Assembly: GCA_030705665.1 (NCBI GenBank)
Contig: JAUZQA010000024.1
Span: forward strand, 1 to 15,447
Reading direction: 5' to 3'
DNA: 15,447 nt
Origin: Bacillota bacterium
Lineage (GTDB): Bacteria; Bacillota; Bacilli; Bacillales_B; DSM-18226
Shown one piece after another: positions 6,722 to 14,703 of this stretch. The first letter of the stretch is position 1; every line of letters starts with the position of its first letter. Under the pieces are notes generated by a model. The model was not told the DNA's origin and searched no databases. It saw nothing but the letters and a program-made list of their open reading frames with translations. The position numbers were made by a program, and so were the translations under genes.

Positions 6722-8191
6722 ATGATTACCCAATCCAAGAAGAGGATCCACATCGCAGGTGTAGATGTATCACCAGATCATTATATTGGAGGAAAACGTA
6801 TTAGCACTGATTCCACCTTTCAAGTCATTAGTCCTATTGATGAGTCAGTACTAGGTGAGGTTGCGTCGGGTTCCCGGCATGAGGTGGATTTAGCAGTCCA
6901 AGCAGCAAAGAATGCTTTTCCTGAATGGGCAGCGCTCGGGCCAAAAGGAAGAGGAAAGTATCTAAAAAAATTAGCAGATATAATAGAAGCAAATATTGAA
7001 AAGCTAGCAATTGTAGAAACAGCCGACAATGGCTCCTTATATGAATCCAGCAGGCTCCGTGTAATGAAAAGAGGAGCACATAATATCCGCTTCTTTGCTG
7101 AATGGGCAGAACAATTAAATGGAGAGATTTGGGAGTCCAATGACGTGCAATATAGTATTCATTATGAACCATCCGGGGTATCGGGGTTAATCACACCATG
7201 GAATGCACCGTTTATGCTCACTACATGGAAAGTAGGACCAGCCTTGGCTGCAGGAAATACAGTTGTTATTAAGCCACCTGAATGGGCTCCTTTTACTTGC
7301 TCACTATTAGCTGATTTTGCCGAGGAAGCTGGGCTTCCACCTGGAGTCCTGAATGTTGTCCAAGGGATTGGGGAACAGGCAGGGGCTGCTTTAACAAACC
7401 ATCGCGATGTTAGTCGTATTTCCTTTACAGGATCAGAGGAGACTGGGCGCATTATTGGAAAAGCTGCGGCGGAACGAATTGTTCCAGTTAGTCTTGAATT
7501 GGGCGGTAAATCCCCATTAGTCATATTTGCAGACTGCGATTTTGAAGCTGCTTTACGAACAGCTGTTGGTCAATATGATAATGCAGGACAAGTTTGCTTA
7601 GCAGGGACAAGAATATTGATAGAAGAATCTATTGCAGAGAAATTTTTAGGACGTATGAAGAGCGAAGTATCGAAAATTGTAGTGGGAGATCCAAGGAAAT
7701 CGGAAACGCAGGTGGGACCACTGATTACACGTGAACATTTGGTACGTGTTCAAGGTTTTGTGGAAAGAGCGAAATCAACGGGTGCTGAATTGGCTTTTGG
7801 CGGATCAGTTTCGGAAAAACTAGGTGGATTGTATTTTGAACCGACTTTATTCGTTAATATTCCGAATGAGGCAGAAATTCTGCAAAAAGAGGTTTTTGGC
7901 CCTGTCCTCACATTGCAAACGTTTAAGACAGAAGAGGAAGCAATTGCAATGGCTAACAACACCGAGTATGGATTAGCTGCAACCATCTTTACAGGAGATG
8001 AAAATCGTGCCGAGAGGGTTGGACATGCCGTGAATGCTGGAACGGTTTGGGTGAATACTTTCTTTGCCAGGGACCTGTCTGCCCCATTTGGAGGAAGTAA
8101 AAAATCAGGAATAGGCCGTGAAGGTGGTAATTGGAGTTTTGAGTTTTTCTGTGATGTTAAGACATTATCCAAGCGAAATAGTTCTTTTTAA
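6722..8191 (+). CDS. hpaE: Aldehyde dehydrogenase, 5-carboxymethyl-2-hydroxymuconate semialdehyde dehydrogenase-like
   Basis: A 489-residue NAD(P)-dependent aldehyde dehydrogenase. The catalytic set is complete: N161 in PWNAP, E259 in LELGGKS and the nucleophile C292 in AGQVCLAGTR. The C-terminal pattern VNTFFARDLSAPFGG, followed shortly by GREGGNWSFEFF, resembles that of E. coli HpaE more than that of generic betaine aldehyde dehydrogenases. It would oxidise the muconic semialdehyde formed by the next gene's ring-cleavage dioxygenase to the dicarboxylate. The ATG follows the hpaB stop with no gap; its ribosome-binding site (GAGGTGA) lies in the last codons of hpaB, indicating translational coupling. 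Several reading frames open on the opposite strand here are shadows. Class call is firm; substrate rests on context and the C-terminal motif. Confidence 0.87.
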   Translation: MITQSKKRIHIAGVDVSPDHYIGGKRISTDSTFQVISPIDESVLGEVASGSRHEVDLAVQAAKNAFPEWAALGPKGRGKYLKKLADIIEANIEKLAIVETADNGSLYESSRLRVMKRGAHNIRFFAEWAEQLNGEIWESNDVQYSIHYEPSGVSGLITPWNAPFMLTTWKVGPALAAGNTVVIKPPEWAPFTCSLLADFAEEAGLPPGVLNVVQGIGEQAGAALTNHRDVSRISFTGSEETGRIIGKAAAERIVPVSLELGGKSPLVIFADCDFEAALRTAVGQYDNAGQVCLAGTRILIEESIAEKFLGRMKSEVSKIVVGDPRKSETQVGPLITREHLVRVQGFVERAKSTGAELAFGGSVSEKLGGLYFEPTLFVNIPNEAEILQKEVFGPVLTLQTFKTEEEAIAMANNTEYGLAATIFTGDENRAERVGHAVNAGTVWVNTFFARDLSAPFGGSKKSGIGREGGNWSFEFFCDVKTLSKRNSSF

Positions 8192-8228
8192 TATTTTTAA
8201 ACTAAACCGTATTTAGGAGGATTTACTC

Positions 8229-9104
8229 ATGGGGGAAATCATCGGAGCAGGAATAATATCACACGTTCCAACTATTATGCTCCCTAAGGAAGAGCGATTA
8301 GAACTTAATAATGGCAAAGATTTCACATTAGTTACGGGTATGCACCAACTTCGTTCGGAAATTTTGGATAAGCTAAAGCCTGACACCATCGTCATTTTTG
8401 ATACTCATTGGCATACCACATTTGAAACTGTTGTAGACGGACGGGATCACTATAAAGGTTTCCATACATCTGACGAGCTGCCACGCAGTTTGTGTGATAT
8501 TCCATATGATTATGATGGCGACCCTGAACTTGCTAATTTAGTTGAAGAGGCAGCGGAAGGAAAGGAAAAAACCTGGGTCCATGTCAGCAGAAATACTTAT
8601 CTTCCTGTCCATTACGGTACGGTCAACTTGGTACATTACCTGCACCGAGGAGAAAAAATCCTTTCGGTTAGTTGTGCTCAAACAGGAGAGCCAGATGATT
8701 TTATAAAGTTTGGACAAGTATTACGAGAAGCGATTGAAAAAAGTAATCGGCGGGTTGTGCTATTGGGTTCTGGTGGTCTTTCCCACAGATTCTGGTCGTT
8801 AAGTCAGCTTCGAGCGCATGAGTCAGCGGATTTGGTTCACGTTATTAGCCAAGAAGCCAGAGCCATGGATGAAAAGGTTATTCAATTATTATCTGAAGGA
8901 AAGCATAAGGATGTAATAGAATTAATGCCTGAATATCGAAAACATGCTCCGGAAGGTAGATTTGGTCATTATCTAATGATGATAAGTGCACTGGGTGGAA
9001 GTCGTTGTATGGCACCTGGCGTACAGCTTTCGGAGTATGAAGCTTCTGTCGGAACGGGTCAAGTTCATATATGGTTTGAAAAACCCGAAAAAGGCTGGGC
9101 ATAA
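8229..9104 (+). CDS. hpaD: Class III extradiol ring-cleavage dioxygenase, homoprotocatechuate 2,3-dioxygenase-like
   Basis: A 291-residue LigB-superfamily dioxygenase that would open a catechol ring next to its hydroxyls with an Fe(II) or Mn(II) centre. Metal ligands are apparent: H12 (ISHVP), H60 (FDTHWH) and a glutamate in LSEYEAS just before VGTGQVHIWF. The acid-base histidine lies in GSGGLSHRFWS. The stretches IVIFDTHW, SDELPRS and SGTGQV-like correspond to those of the enterobacterial HpaD/HpcB, so 3,4-dihydroxyphenylacetate is the best substrate guess. It is the third gene of the hpaB operon, 37 bases after the dehydrogenase, with TAGGAGG nine bases before the ATG. A hairpin follows at 9126-9150. 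Other catechol acids are possible substrates. Confidence 0.88.
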   Translation: MGEIIGAGIISHVPTIMLPKEERLELNNGKDFTLVTGMHQLRSEILDKLKPDTIVIFDTHWHTTFETVVDGRDHYKGFHTSDELPRSLCDIPYDYDGDPELANLVEEAAEGKEKTWVHVSRNTYLPVHYGTVNLVHYLHRGEKILSVSCAQTGEPDDFIKFGQVLREAIEKSNRRVVLLGSGGLSHRFWSLSQLRAHESADLVHVISQEARAMDEKVIQLLSEGKHKDVIELMPEYRKHAPEGRFGHYLMMISALGGSRCMAPGVQLSEYEASVGTGQVHIWFEKPEKGWA

Positions 9105-9125
9105 AAATTGTAATGATGAAGGTAG

Positions 9126-9150
9126 GGCTGATAGATTGAAATTATCAGCC
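9126..9150 (+). other. Intercistronic hairpin between ring-cleavage and gamma-glutamyl-amine modules
   Basis: GGCTGATA (9126-9133) pairs perfectly with TATCAGCC (9143-9150) around a 9-base loop, 21 bases after the hpaD stop. No T tract follows (TCCTAAAATT), so it is not a standard terminator. It may be a processing site, an mRNA-stabilising 3' end or a partial attenuator. I found no convincing promoter in 9151-9219. Confidence 0.45.
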
Positions 9151-9219
9151 TCCTAAAATTAAAAAATAATATATAAAAATACCAACATATTAACCTCTTG
9201 AATTAGGGAGTGGGGTAAC

Positions 9220-10596
9220 GTGCCAAACAATGAAGTGGTTATGGATACTAAAATGAAACAAACGGAAACTATCGATGAGTTAGTCCGCCGCCTTGAAAAA
9301 AACGACGTGAAATTTGTTCGTCTTACCTATAGTGATATGCATGGCTATCCTCGAGGAAAAGATGTCCCGCTTGAATTTTTCAAGAGTGTAGCAGAGGATG
9401 GGCAGACCTTTTGTGTTGCGAACATTGTGGATGGATTGGCAGGCAATCCGCTCAATGCACCTGGTATGGCCCCAGACCGTGGATATCCTGATATGCGGGG
9501 GATTCCCGATTTATCTACTTTAGTACCTGTTCCGTGGGAACCCCATACTGTCCAGTGTATGGTCGATCTTTATGATGATAATGGCAACACCCTTAATATT
9601 TCTCCACGGCAATTCTTAAAACGTACGGTAGATTTGTTTGAGAAGAAATGGCAGTTAAAACCGGTTTTTGCCCATGAATTAGAATTCTATCTTCTCAAAA
9701 AAACTGCTGATGGTTGGGAACGATACAGCAATCATCCTTCAATGGTTTATACGGTGGGCCACCGGTCGGATGAATTGGGAATGATGCATAAGTTTCTTAG
9801 TGCTGGAAAAGCTCTTAATCTTGGGTTAACGGCGGCAAATCATGAATTTGGGGCAGGGCAGTTTGAAGTGAACATGCTCCATGGAGAAGCAGTTGAATCA
9901 TCGGACCGGGCTTTTCGATTTAAAAATATGGTAAAAGAAGTAGCAGCTTGTAATGGTTTGCACGCGACTTTTATGGGTAAGCCGTTTAATCACGAAGCAG
10001 GATCAGGGTTTCATATTCATATTAGTTTAAATAATGAAGACGGAAATGCTTTTTATGGTCCGAATGAACTGGATGGCTTAAGCCAGCTTTCTAAACAGTT
10101 TATAGCGGGTATTTTGCACCACGCCCCTGCTTTGATGGCCTTTTTAGCTCCAACCGTAAACGCTTATAAACGTTTGGCTCCAGATAGCTTGGTTCCTTTA
10201 ACTTCTACATGGGGCTACGATAACAGGACAGCTTTTGTCCGTATTCCTGCGGAAAGACGTTCTGGAAGCCGATTAGAGATTCGTGCGGGAGATGCATCTG
10301 CTAATCCGTACTTAATATCTGCTGTTTGTCTATTGGCTGGATATGATGGGATTGTTAGACAATTAGAACCTCCAGTTCCAGTATCGGGAGATGTTTCTAT
10401 TGAAAATAACCTGTTAACAAGACTGCCTATTAGTTTGGAAGAAAGTATTACCTGTTTGCTTCAAGATGATAGACTTTGCGAATTGATTGGAGAACCGATT
10501 GTGAATGCTTTTACCGCTATGAAACGAGTGGAGGCAGGGCGTTTTCGCAGATATGTCACAGACTGGGAGTTTAATGAATATGTCCACCACATTTAA
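9220..10596 (+). CDS. Glutamine-synthetase-family ligase, PuuA-like gamma-glutamyl-amine synthetase
   Basis: A 458-residue glutamine synthetase homologue of the type that joins glutamate to an organic amine using ATP (PuuA for putrescine, also gamma-glutamylanilide and gamma-glutamylmethylamide synthetases). The active-site blocks are present: AHELEF (E153, E155), NHEFGAGQFE (H208, E209, E216), GSGFHIHIS (261-269), NAYKRL (314-319), NRTAFVRIP and RLEIRAGD (351-358). The segment that binds amine differs between such enzymes and cannot be read by eye. A GTG start is preferred, with AGGGAG nine bases upstream; an internal ATG follows at residue 8. Its neighbours (amidase, aldehyde dehydrogenase and permease) repeat the Puu gene set, so it is not a housekeeping GlnA. 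Its stop lies inside the next gene. Substrate unknown; an aromatic amine is suggested only by the adjacent ring-cleavage genes. Confidence 0.87.
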   Translation: MPNNEVVMDTKMKQTETIDELVRRLEKNDVKFVRLTYSDMHGYPRGKDVPLEFFKSVAEDGQTFCVANIVDGLAGNPLNAPGMAPDRGYPDMRGIPDLSTLVPVPWEPHTVQCMVDLYDDNGNTLNISPRQFLKRTVDLFEKKWQLKPVFAHELEFYLLKKTADGWERYSNHPSMVYTVGHRSDELGMMHKFLSAGKALNLGLTAANHEFGAGQFEVNMLHGEAVESSDRAFRFKNMVKEVAACNGLHATFMGKPFNHEAGSGFHIHISLNNEDGNAFYGPNELDGLSQLSKQFIAGILHHAPALMAFLAPTVNAYKRLAPDSLVPLTSTWGYDNRTAFVRIPAERRSGSRLEIRAGDASANPYLISAVCLLAGYDGIVRQLEPPVPVSGDVSIENNLLTRLPISLEESITCLLQDDRLCELIGEPIVNAFTAMKRVEAGRFRRYVTDWEFNEYVHHI

Positions 10597-11350
10597 CGGG
10601 AATCATCCGAAAATTGGAATAACTGTATGGCGAAGGGATCTTCCGACCTTTTTAGGAGAAAAGACAGATTTGCATACATTGGATCCGGATTATTCAAAAT
10701 GTGTATGGTTAGCTGGAGGTATTCCAATTTTAATTCCTCCCACAGCCAATGACTTGGTCCATAACTATGTAGATTTTTTGGATGGCTTAATTGTTTCGGG
10801 AGGGGGAGACATTAGCCCTCTTAGTTATGGTGAAGAGGATACAGATCAGTCTTATGATGTAAACGTTGAAACAGACCGCTTTGAGATCGAGCTGATTCAC
10901 GAAGCGGCAAAACGGAATATACCAACTTTAGGGATATGTCGTGGATTTCAATTGATGCAAGTCGCTTTTGGTGGCAAAATGCTGCAAGATTTGCATGAGA
11001 AATTCCCTAACCATCCTGCAACGAAAGGGAGTGCGGAAGAGATCTTAAATCAACGTCACGCTGTTGACTTTTTAAAAGATAGTAGTTTTCCGAAAATTTA
11101 TGGGAGTACCCGTTACTCTGTAAATACCATTCATCATCAATGTGTACAAAGTGTGGGTAAGGGATTCAAGGCCGTAGGATTTAGTGAAGACGGCATTATA
11201 GAAGCTGTAGAATCGGAAACCTCATGGTTTGCTTTAGGTGTACAATGGCATCCAGAGAAAATGAGGAACGCTCAAGAACAAGAACTATTCCGCTATTTTA
11301 TCCAGTGCATTAACAATAAAAAGAAAAAGGAGACACAACTATGGAAGTAG
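10580..11350 (+). CDS. Class I glutamine amidotransferase-like hydrolase, PuuD-like gamma-glutamyl amidase
   Basis: A 256-residue peptidase C26 family protein. It should hydrolyse the gamma-glutamyl amide formed by the preceding ligase, releasing glutamate. The catalytic triad is visible: C120 in GICRGFQ, H224 and E226 in VQWHPE. The oxyanion region is SGGGDISP (73-80). Length and residue spacing are close to E. coli PuuD. The ATG at 10580 is chosen for GGGAG about 10 bases upstream; in-frame ATGs at 10574 and 10553 are less well placed. It overlaps the ligase gene by 17 bases, and its own stop (TAG, 11348-11350) lies inside the following gene, so the three are coupled. Pairing with a GS-like ligase also occurs in aniline degradation (AtdA1/AtdA2 type), so the role could be protective as well as catabolic. 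Confidence 0.88.
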   Translation: MSTTFNGNHPKIGITVWRRDLPTFLGEKTDLHTLDPDYSKCVWLAGGIPILIPPTANDLVHNYVDFLDGLIVSGGGDISPLSYGEEDTDQSYDVNVETDRFEIELIHEAAKRNIPTLGICRGFQLMQVAFGGKMLQDLHEKFPNHPATKGSAEEILNQRHAVDFLKDSSFPKIYGSTRYSVNTIHHQCVQSVGKGFKAVGFSEDGIIEAVESETSWFALGVQWHPEKMRNAQEQELFRYFIQCINNKKKKETQLWK

Positions 11351-12840
11351 TATCTAAAATTTTACCGTCTGTCTCGAATTTTCTGAATAGTAAAAAGAAT
11401 CTATTAATAGATGGAAGGTGGGTAGAACCATCTTCAGGAGAGTACGCTCCATCTACCAATCCGGCAACAGGAGAAATTTTGACTTATTTTGCTTTAGGCA
11501 ATGTTGAAGACGTTGATCGTGCAGTGTCTGCCGCTTCACATGCATTAGAGGAGGGAGATTGGCCGAAAATGAGTCCGGCTGATCGTGGAAAACTTTTATG
11601 GCGAATTGCAGATCTCATTGAGCAATATGGGGATGAATTAGCCCAATTGGAGACTTTGGATAATGGAAAACCGATTTCTATTTCCCGTCCTGGTGATGTA
11701 ATGGCTTCAGCTAATGTGTTTCGTTATTTTGCTGGGTGGCCTACTAAGCTTCGCGGAGAAACCAATCCAGTATCAAATGGATCCTATTTAAACTATACCC
11801 TTCGTGAACCGATTGGTGTTGTGGGACAAATTATTCCCTGGAATTACCCTATGATGATGGCAGCATGGAAATTGGCTCCAGCATTGGCCGCTGGTACTAC
11901 AGTAGTATTAAAGCCTGCTGAACAAACTCCACTGTCTGCACTTCGTTTAGGAGAAATTCTCCTTGAAGCTGGGGTTCCTAACGGGGTTGTCAATATCATT
12001 ACAGGTTATGGAAGCGTTGCAGGAGCAGCCATTTCCAACCATCCAAAGATAAGTAAACTGGCTTTTACTGGTTCTACAGAAGTTGGCAGAAAAATTATGG
12101 AAGCTGGAGCAGTTAATATTAAAAGAGTTTCATTGGAGCTAGGTGGTAAATCGCCGAATATCATTTTTGAAGATGCAGATCTTGATGCGGCCGCGGCAGG
12201 AGCTAGTGAGGGGATCTTTTATAATATGGGACAAGATTGTACATCTGGATCCCGTGTCTTCGTTCAGAAAAGCATTTATCAAGATGTAGTAGACCGAATT
12301 GCCAAATATGCCAATAACTTGATTGTTGGTAACGGTCTTGACCCAGTTGTTAATATGGGGCCTATCGTATCTAAACAACAATTACAGACCGTCGCTTCCT
12401 ATGTTGAGATTGGGCTTAAAGAAGGGGCCTCCCTGGTAGCAGGCGGTAAACGCCTAACAGAAGGAGATTATGGTCTGGGAAACTTTTATACACCTACGGT
12501 TTTTGCTGATGTAAAAAATGAAATGCGAATTGCACAAGAAGAGATTTTTGGTCCTGTTGTCACTATTATCCCGTTTGATACAGTAGATGAAGTGATAAAT
12601 CAAGCTAATGATTCAATTTATGGTCTGGGAGCCGGGATTTGGACTAGGGATATAGGACGAGCTCATGGTTTAGCGAGGGAAATTAAGTCCGGAATGATTT
12701 GGATTAACGCTTATGGAGCGGTTGATCCGGCTGCACCATTTGGCGGTTTTAAAATGAGCGGGTATGGACGTGAAATGGGAGAATATGCAATGGAGCTTTA
12801 CACTGAAGTGAAAAGCGTTTGGGTAAAATTGGATCGCTAA
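11341..12840 (+). CDS. NAD(P)-dependent aldehyde dehydrogenase (PuuC/phenylacetaldehyde dehydrogenase-like)
   Basis: A 499-residue aldehyde dehydrogenase with all catalytic residues: N168 (PWNYP), E266 (SLELGGKS) and C300 (GQDCTSGSR). The C-terminal APFGGFKMSGYGRE is standard for the betaine/phenylacetaldehyde dehydrogenase group. It differs clearly from the HpaE-like paralogue at 6722, which has other C-terminal motifs, so the two probably handle different aldehydes. By position it is the PuuC counterpart; in a 4-hydroxyphenylacetate route it could oxidise 4-hydroxyphenylacetaldehyde or the end product succinate semialdehyde. It overlaps the amidase gene by 10 bases and has AAGGAG upstream of its ATG. 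General class is certain; substrate is open. Confidence 0.87.
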   Translation: MEVVSKILPSVSNFLNSKKNLLIDGRWVEPSSGEYAPSTNPATGEILTYFALGNVEDVDRAVSAASHALEEGDWPKMSPADRGKLLWRIADLIEQYGDELAQLETLDNGKPISISRPGDVMASANVFRYFAGWPTKLRGETNPVSNGSYLNYTLREPIGVVGQIIPWNYPMMMAAWKLAPALAAGTTVVLKPAEQTPLSALRLGEILLEAGVPNGVVNIITGYGSVAGAAISNHPKISKLAFTGSTEVGRKIMEAGAVNIKRVSLELGGKSPNIIFEDADLDAAAAGASEGIFYNMGQDCTSGSRVFVQKSIYQDVVDRIAKYANNLIVGNGLDPVVNMGPIVSKQQLQTVASYVEIGLKEGASLVAGGKRLTEGDYGLGNFYTPTVFADVKNEMRIAQEEIFGPVVTIIPFDTVDEVINQANDSIYGLGAGIWTRDIGRAHGLAREIKSGMIWINAYGAVDPAAPFGGFKMSGYGREMGEYAMELYTEVKSVWVKLDR

Positions 12841-12861
12841 TTTGGAAATGGAGGCTGGTCT

Positions 12862-14274
12862 ATGAGCGATAATTATAACGTTTCTCAATTGAATAAAAAT
12901 GGTGCATCCTATGAAACCGCGACTACCGAATCTTTAGGATATAAGCAAGAATTAAAAAAGGTACTAAAAACACGTGATTTAGTCATTTTTGGAATGGTAT
13001 TTATGGCGCCCGTTTCAGCACAGACACTTTTCGGATCTCTTGATCAAGTTTCTAAGGGACATGCAGTTTTAGCTTATCTTTTGGGCCTTGTTGCCATGAT
13101 TTTTACGGCTTATTGTTACGGAAAGATGGCTGAAGCATATCCGATTGCCGGGTCAACATACAGCTTTACATCCAGGGCTCTTCACCCACACTTAGGGTTC
13201 CTTGCTGGGTGGTCTATTCTGTTAGATTATATTTTAATTCCAATGCTTCTTTACAAACTTAGTGCGGTATTTACAATGGAATTGTTTCCATCTGTCCCGC
13301 TTTGGTTAATGCTTCTTATCTATGTAATTCCAGTAACATTATTCAATTACTTAGGTGCTCAAACAACATCAAAAGTAAATTTAGCCATGACAGTCATCAT
13401 GCTGTTAAGCATCGTCATTTTTGTTGGATTTGCGGTAAAGGCTTTGCTTCATGGGGAAGGACTGGGAACGATTTTCTCCATGAAAGCTATATATAATCCG
13501 CAAACATTTTCGATGAATTCTCTACTATCTGGTTCTTCCCTTGCAGTTCTATCCTATCTTGGGTTTGATGCTGTGACTACCATGGCTGAGGATTCTAATG
13601 TAACAGGAAAAATGGTAGGGCGTTCAGGGATTTTAGCTTGCATAGTTTGTGCGGTTTTTTATATCGCACAGGTGTATTTTGCTACGATGGTTTCACCGGA
13701 TTTTCATTCATTTAAATCGACAGACACTGCCTTTTTTGAAATTGCGACAAAAATTGGTGGAAGTGGTTTAGCGACGGTATTAACGCTTGTCATCGGAATA
13801 TCCGGTATTTCAACAGCCTTAGCCGGTCAGGCGGCTGCAAGCAGATTACTCTATGGAATGGGACGTGATCGTGTTTTACCACAATTTTTTGCCTATATTC
13901 ACCCGAAATTTAAAACACCAGTGTTTAGTATTCTTTTTATGGCCATTGTGGGTTATATTGGATCTGTTTTCATTGATTTAAGTGTGCTCTTTTTAATCAT
14001 TGTTTTTGGAGCTTTAGTGGGCTTTTTGTGTGTAAATTTGTCAGTATTTTCGGAATTCTTTATTAAACGAAAGATGCGTTCAGGGTTTAATATTGTTTCT
14101 TATGTTTTATTTCCTCTCATCGGTTTGTTTGTATGCGGTTACATTTTGTGGGGAATGGAGCCTATTGGGCATATTGTTGGGTTTTCTTGGCTTGGTCTTG
14201 GAATCCTCTACTTAGTATTTACCAGCAGAGGATTTACGAAAACGGTGAATGTTTTTAAAGAGGACTCTTTTTAA
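12862..14274 (+). CDS. puuP: APC-superfamily amine/amino acid permease, PuuP-like
   Basis: A 470-residue polytopic membrane transporter of the amino acid-polyamine-organocation superfamily with about 12 hydrophobic segments. The first begins after a hydrophilic N-terminus of about 45 residues. Motifs shared with putrescine importer PuuP include YPIAGSTYSFTSRALHPHLG, GWSILLDY, LGFDAVTTMAED, SRLLYGMGRD and LVGFLCVNLSVF. It would import the amine substrate across the cytoplasmic membrane, coupled to an ion gradient. It is last of the gamma-glutamyl-amine module, 21 bases after the aldehyde dehydrogenase, with GGAGG seven bases before the ATG. No clear terminator follows; a gene remnant begins nine bases after the stop. 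Substrate could be a polyamine or another amine. Confidence 0.86.
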   Translation: MSDNYNVSQLNKNGASYETATTESLGYKQELKKVLKTRDLVIFGMVFMAPVSAQTLFGSLDQVSKGHAVLAYLLGLVAMIFTAYCYGKMAEAYPIAGSTYSFTSRALHPHLGFLAGWSILLDYILIPMLLYKLSAVFTMELFPSVPLWLMLLIYVIPVTLFNYLGAQTTSKVNLAMTVIMLLSIVIFVGFAVKALLHGEGLGTIFSMKAIYNPQTFSMNSLLSGSSLAVLSYLGFDAVTTMAEDSNVTGKMVGRSGILACIVCAVFYIAQVYFATMVSPDFHSFKSTDTAFFEIATKIGGSGLATVLTLVIGISGISTALAGQAAASRLLYGMGRDRVLPQFFAYIHPKFKTPVFSILFMAIVGYIGSVFIDLSVLFLIIVFGALVGFLCVNLSVFSEFFIKRKMRSGFNIVSYVLFPLIGLFVCGYILWGMEPIGHIVGFSWLGLGILYLVFTSRGFTKTVNVFKEDSF

Positions 14275-14282
14275 TTCTTCTT

Positions 14283-14347
14283 GGACCGACAAAAGGAGGA
14301 GTTCGCTTTCATCCGAAGGTGAATGAAGAGAAGTCAAAGCTCTATCA
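14283..14347 (+). pseudogene. Frameshifted fragment of a glutamate dehydrogenase gene
   Basis: Reading from 14283 gives GPTKGGVRFHPKVNE, the conserved substrate-loop block of NAD(P)-dependent glutamate dehydrogenases (GdhA/RocG/GudB). After the loss of one base near 14327-14332, the next frame gives EVKALS (14330-14347), which continues that family's sequence directly. So about 22 conserved residues are kept with one frameshift; nothing recognisable as dehydrogenase precedes 14280 or follows 14347. No start codon or ribosome-binding site serves it. It is too short to be functional and is best read as a relic left by recombination or deletion behind the permease gene. The family match is from memory of the motif. 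Confidence 0.75.
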
Positions 14348-14386
14348 GTGCTTAGCTGTCGGAAAATAAAAAGAGGTGGAAAAACG

Positions 14387-14641
14387 TTGATATTAATTTT
14401 GGAACCCATTTTAAGTCTATGTGCAGGCACTGTGGAGAGAATTATTACAAAAGAGGATAGCCATGTAAATGAATGGGAAAAGCTTTTTTTAATAAAGGAT
14501 TCTAAGGGTGAAATCAAAGAAGTTTCGATTGGAATAAGTGGAGTTATTACATCTTTAAATGTAAGTGAGGGGCAAGAAGTTAGCCCACAAACTGTATTAG
14601 CAGTACTTCAGGCTGATTTATATGGATTTGGATCTGATTAA
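14387..14641 (+). CDS. Small lipoyl/biotinyl-fold-like protein
   Basis: An 84-residue protein with the two half-repeats of a biotinyl/lipoyl hammerhead domain: AGTVERIITKEDSHVNEWEKL (13-33, shown broken: AGTVERIITK then EDSHVNEWEKL) and SGVITSLNVSEGQEVSPQTV (51-70). These match the pattern G-V-x-x-I-x-V-x-x-G-x-x-V. The canonical modification motif (EAMKM for biotin or a DKA-type lysine for lipoate) is missing at the turn, where KDSKGEIKEV stands; a lysine there could still be exposed. The start is TTG at 14387, with AGGTGG seven bases upstream. An in-frame GTG at 14348 would run through the glutamate dehydrogenase relic and is disfavoured. It follows the permease by about 110 bases on the same strand. 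I cannot name a function. Confidence 0.6.
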   Translation: MILILEPILSLCAGTVERIITKEDSHVNEWEKLFLIKDSKGEIKEVSIGISGVITSLNVSEGQEVSPQTVLAVLQADLYGFGSD

Positions 14642-14703
14642 GAATTTGAAATTGAAATTACCAATAGTGTAATTGATATTTGTAATCTTAAGGAGGTTTG
14701 ATT

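Noticed and set aside
10152..10172. cre-like sequence around TAAACGCTTA inside the GS-like gene
   Set aside because: It mismatches the consensus at both a T and the conserved C, and lies deep in a coding region away from any promoter.
14283..14362. Possible riboswitch: CCGACA (14286-14291) pairs with TGTCGG (14357-14362), and CCGAAGG and CTCT-CAG pieces recall a glycine aptamer
   Set aside because: The expected P3 stem and the conserved CAGG-AAAAGGAC end are missing, and the same bases translate to a conserved glutamate dehydrogenase block, which explains them better.
14646..14680. TTGAAA with GATATT 17 bases later, before the zinc-ribbon gene
   Set aside because: A transcript from it would start only a few bases before the ribosome-binding site, and both boxes are weak; not enough to call a promoter.
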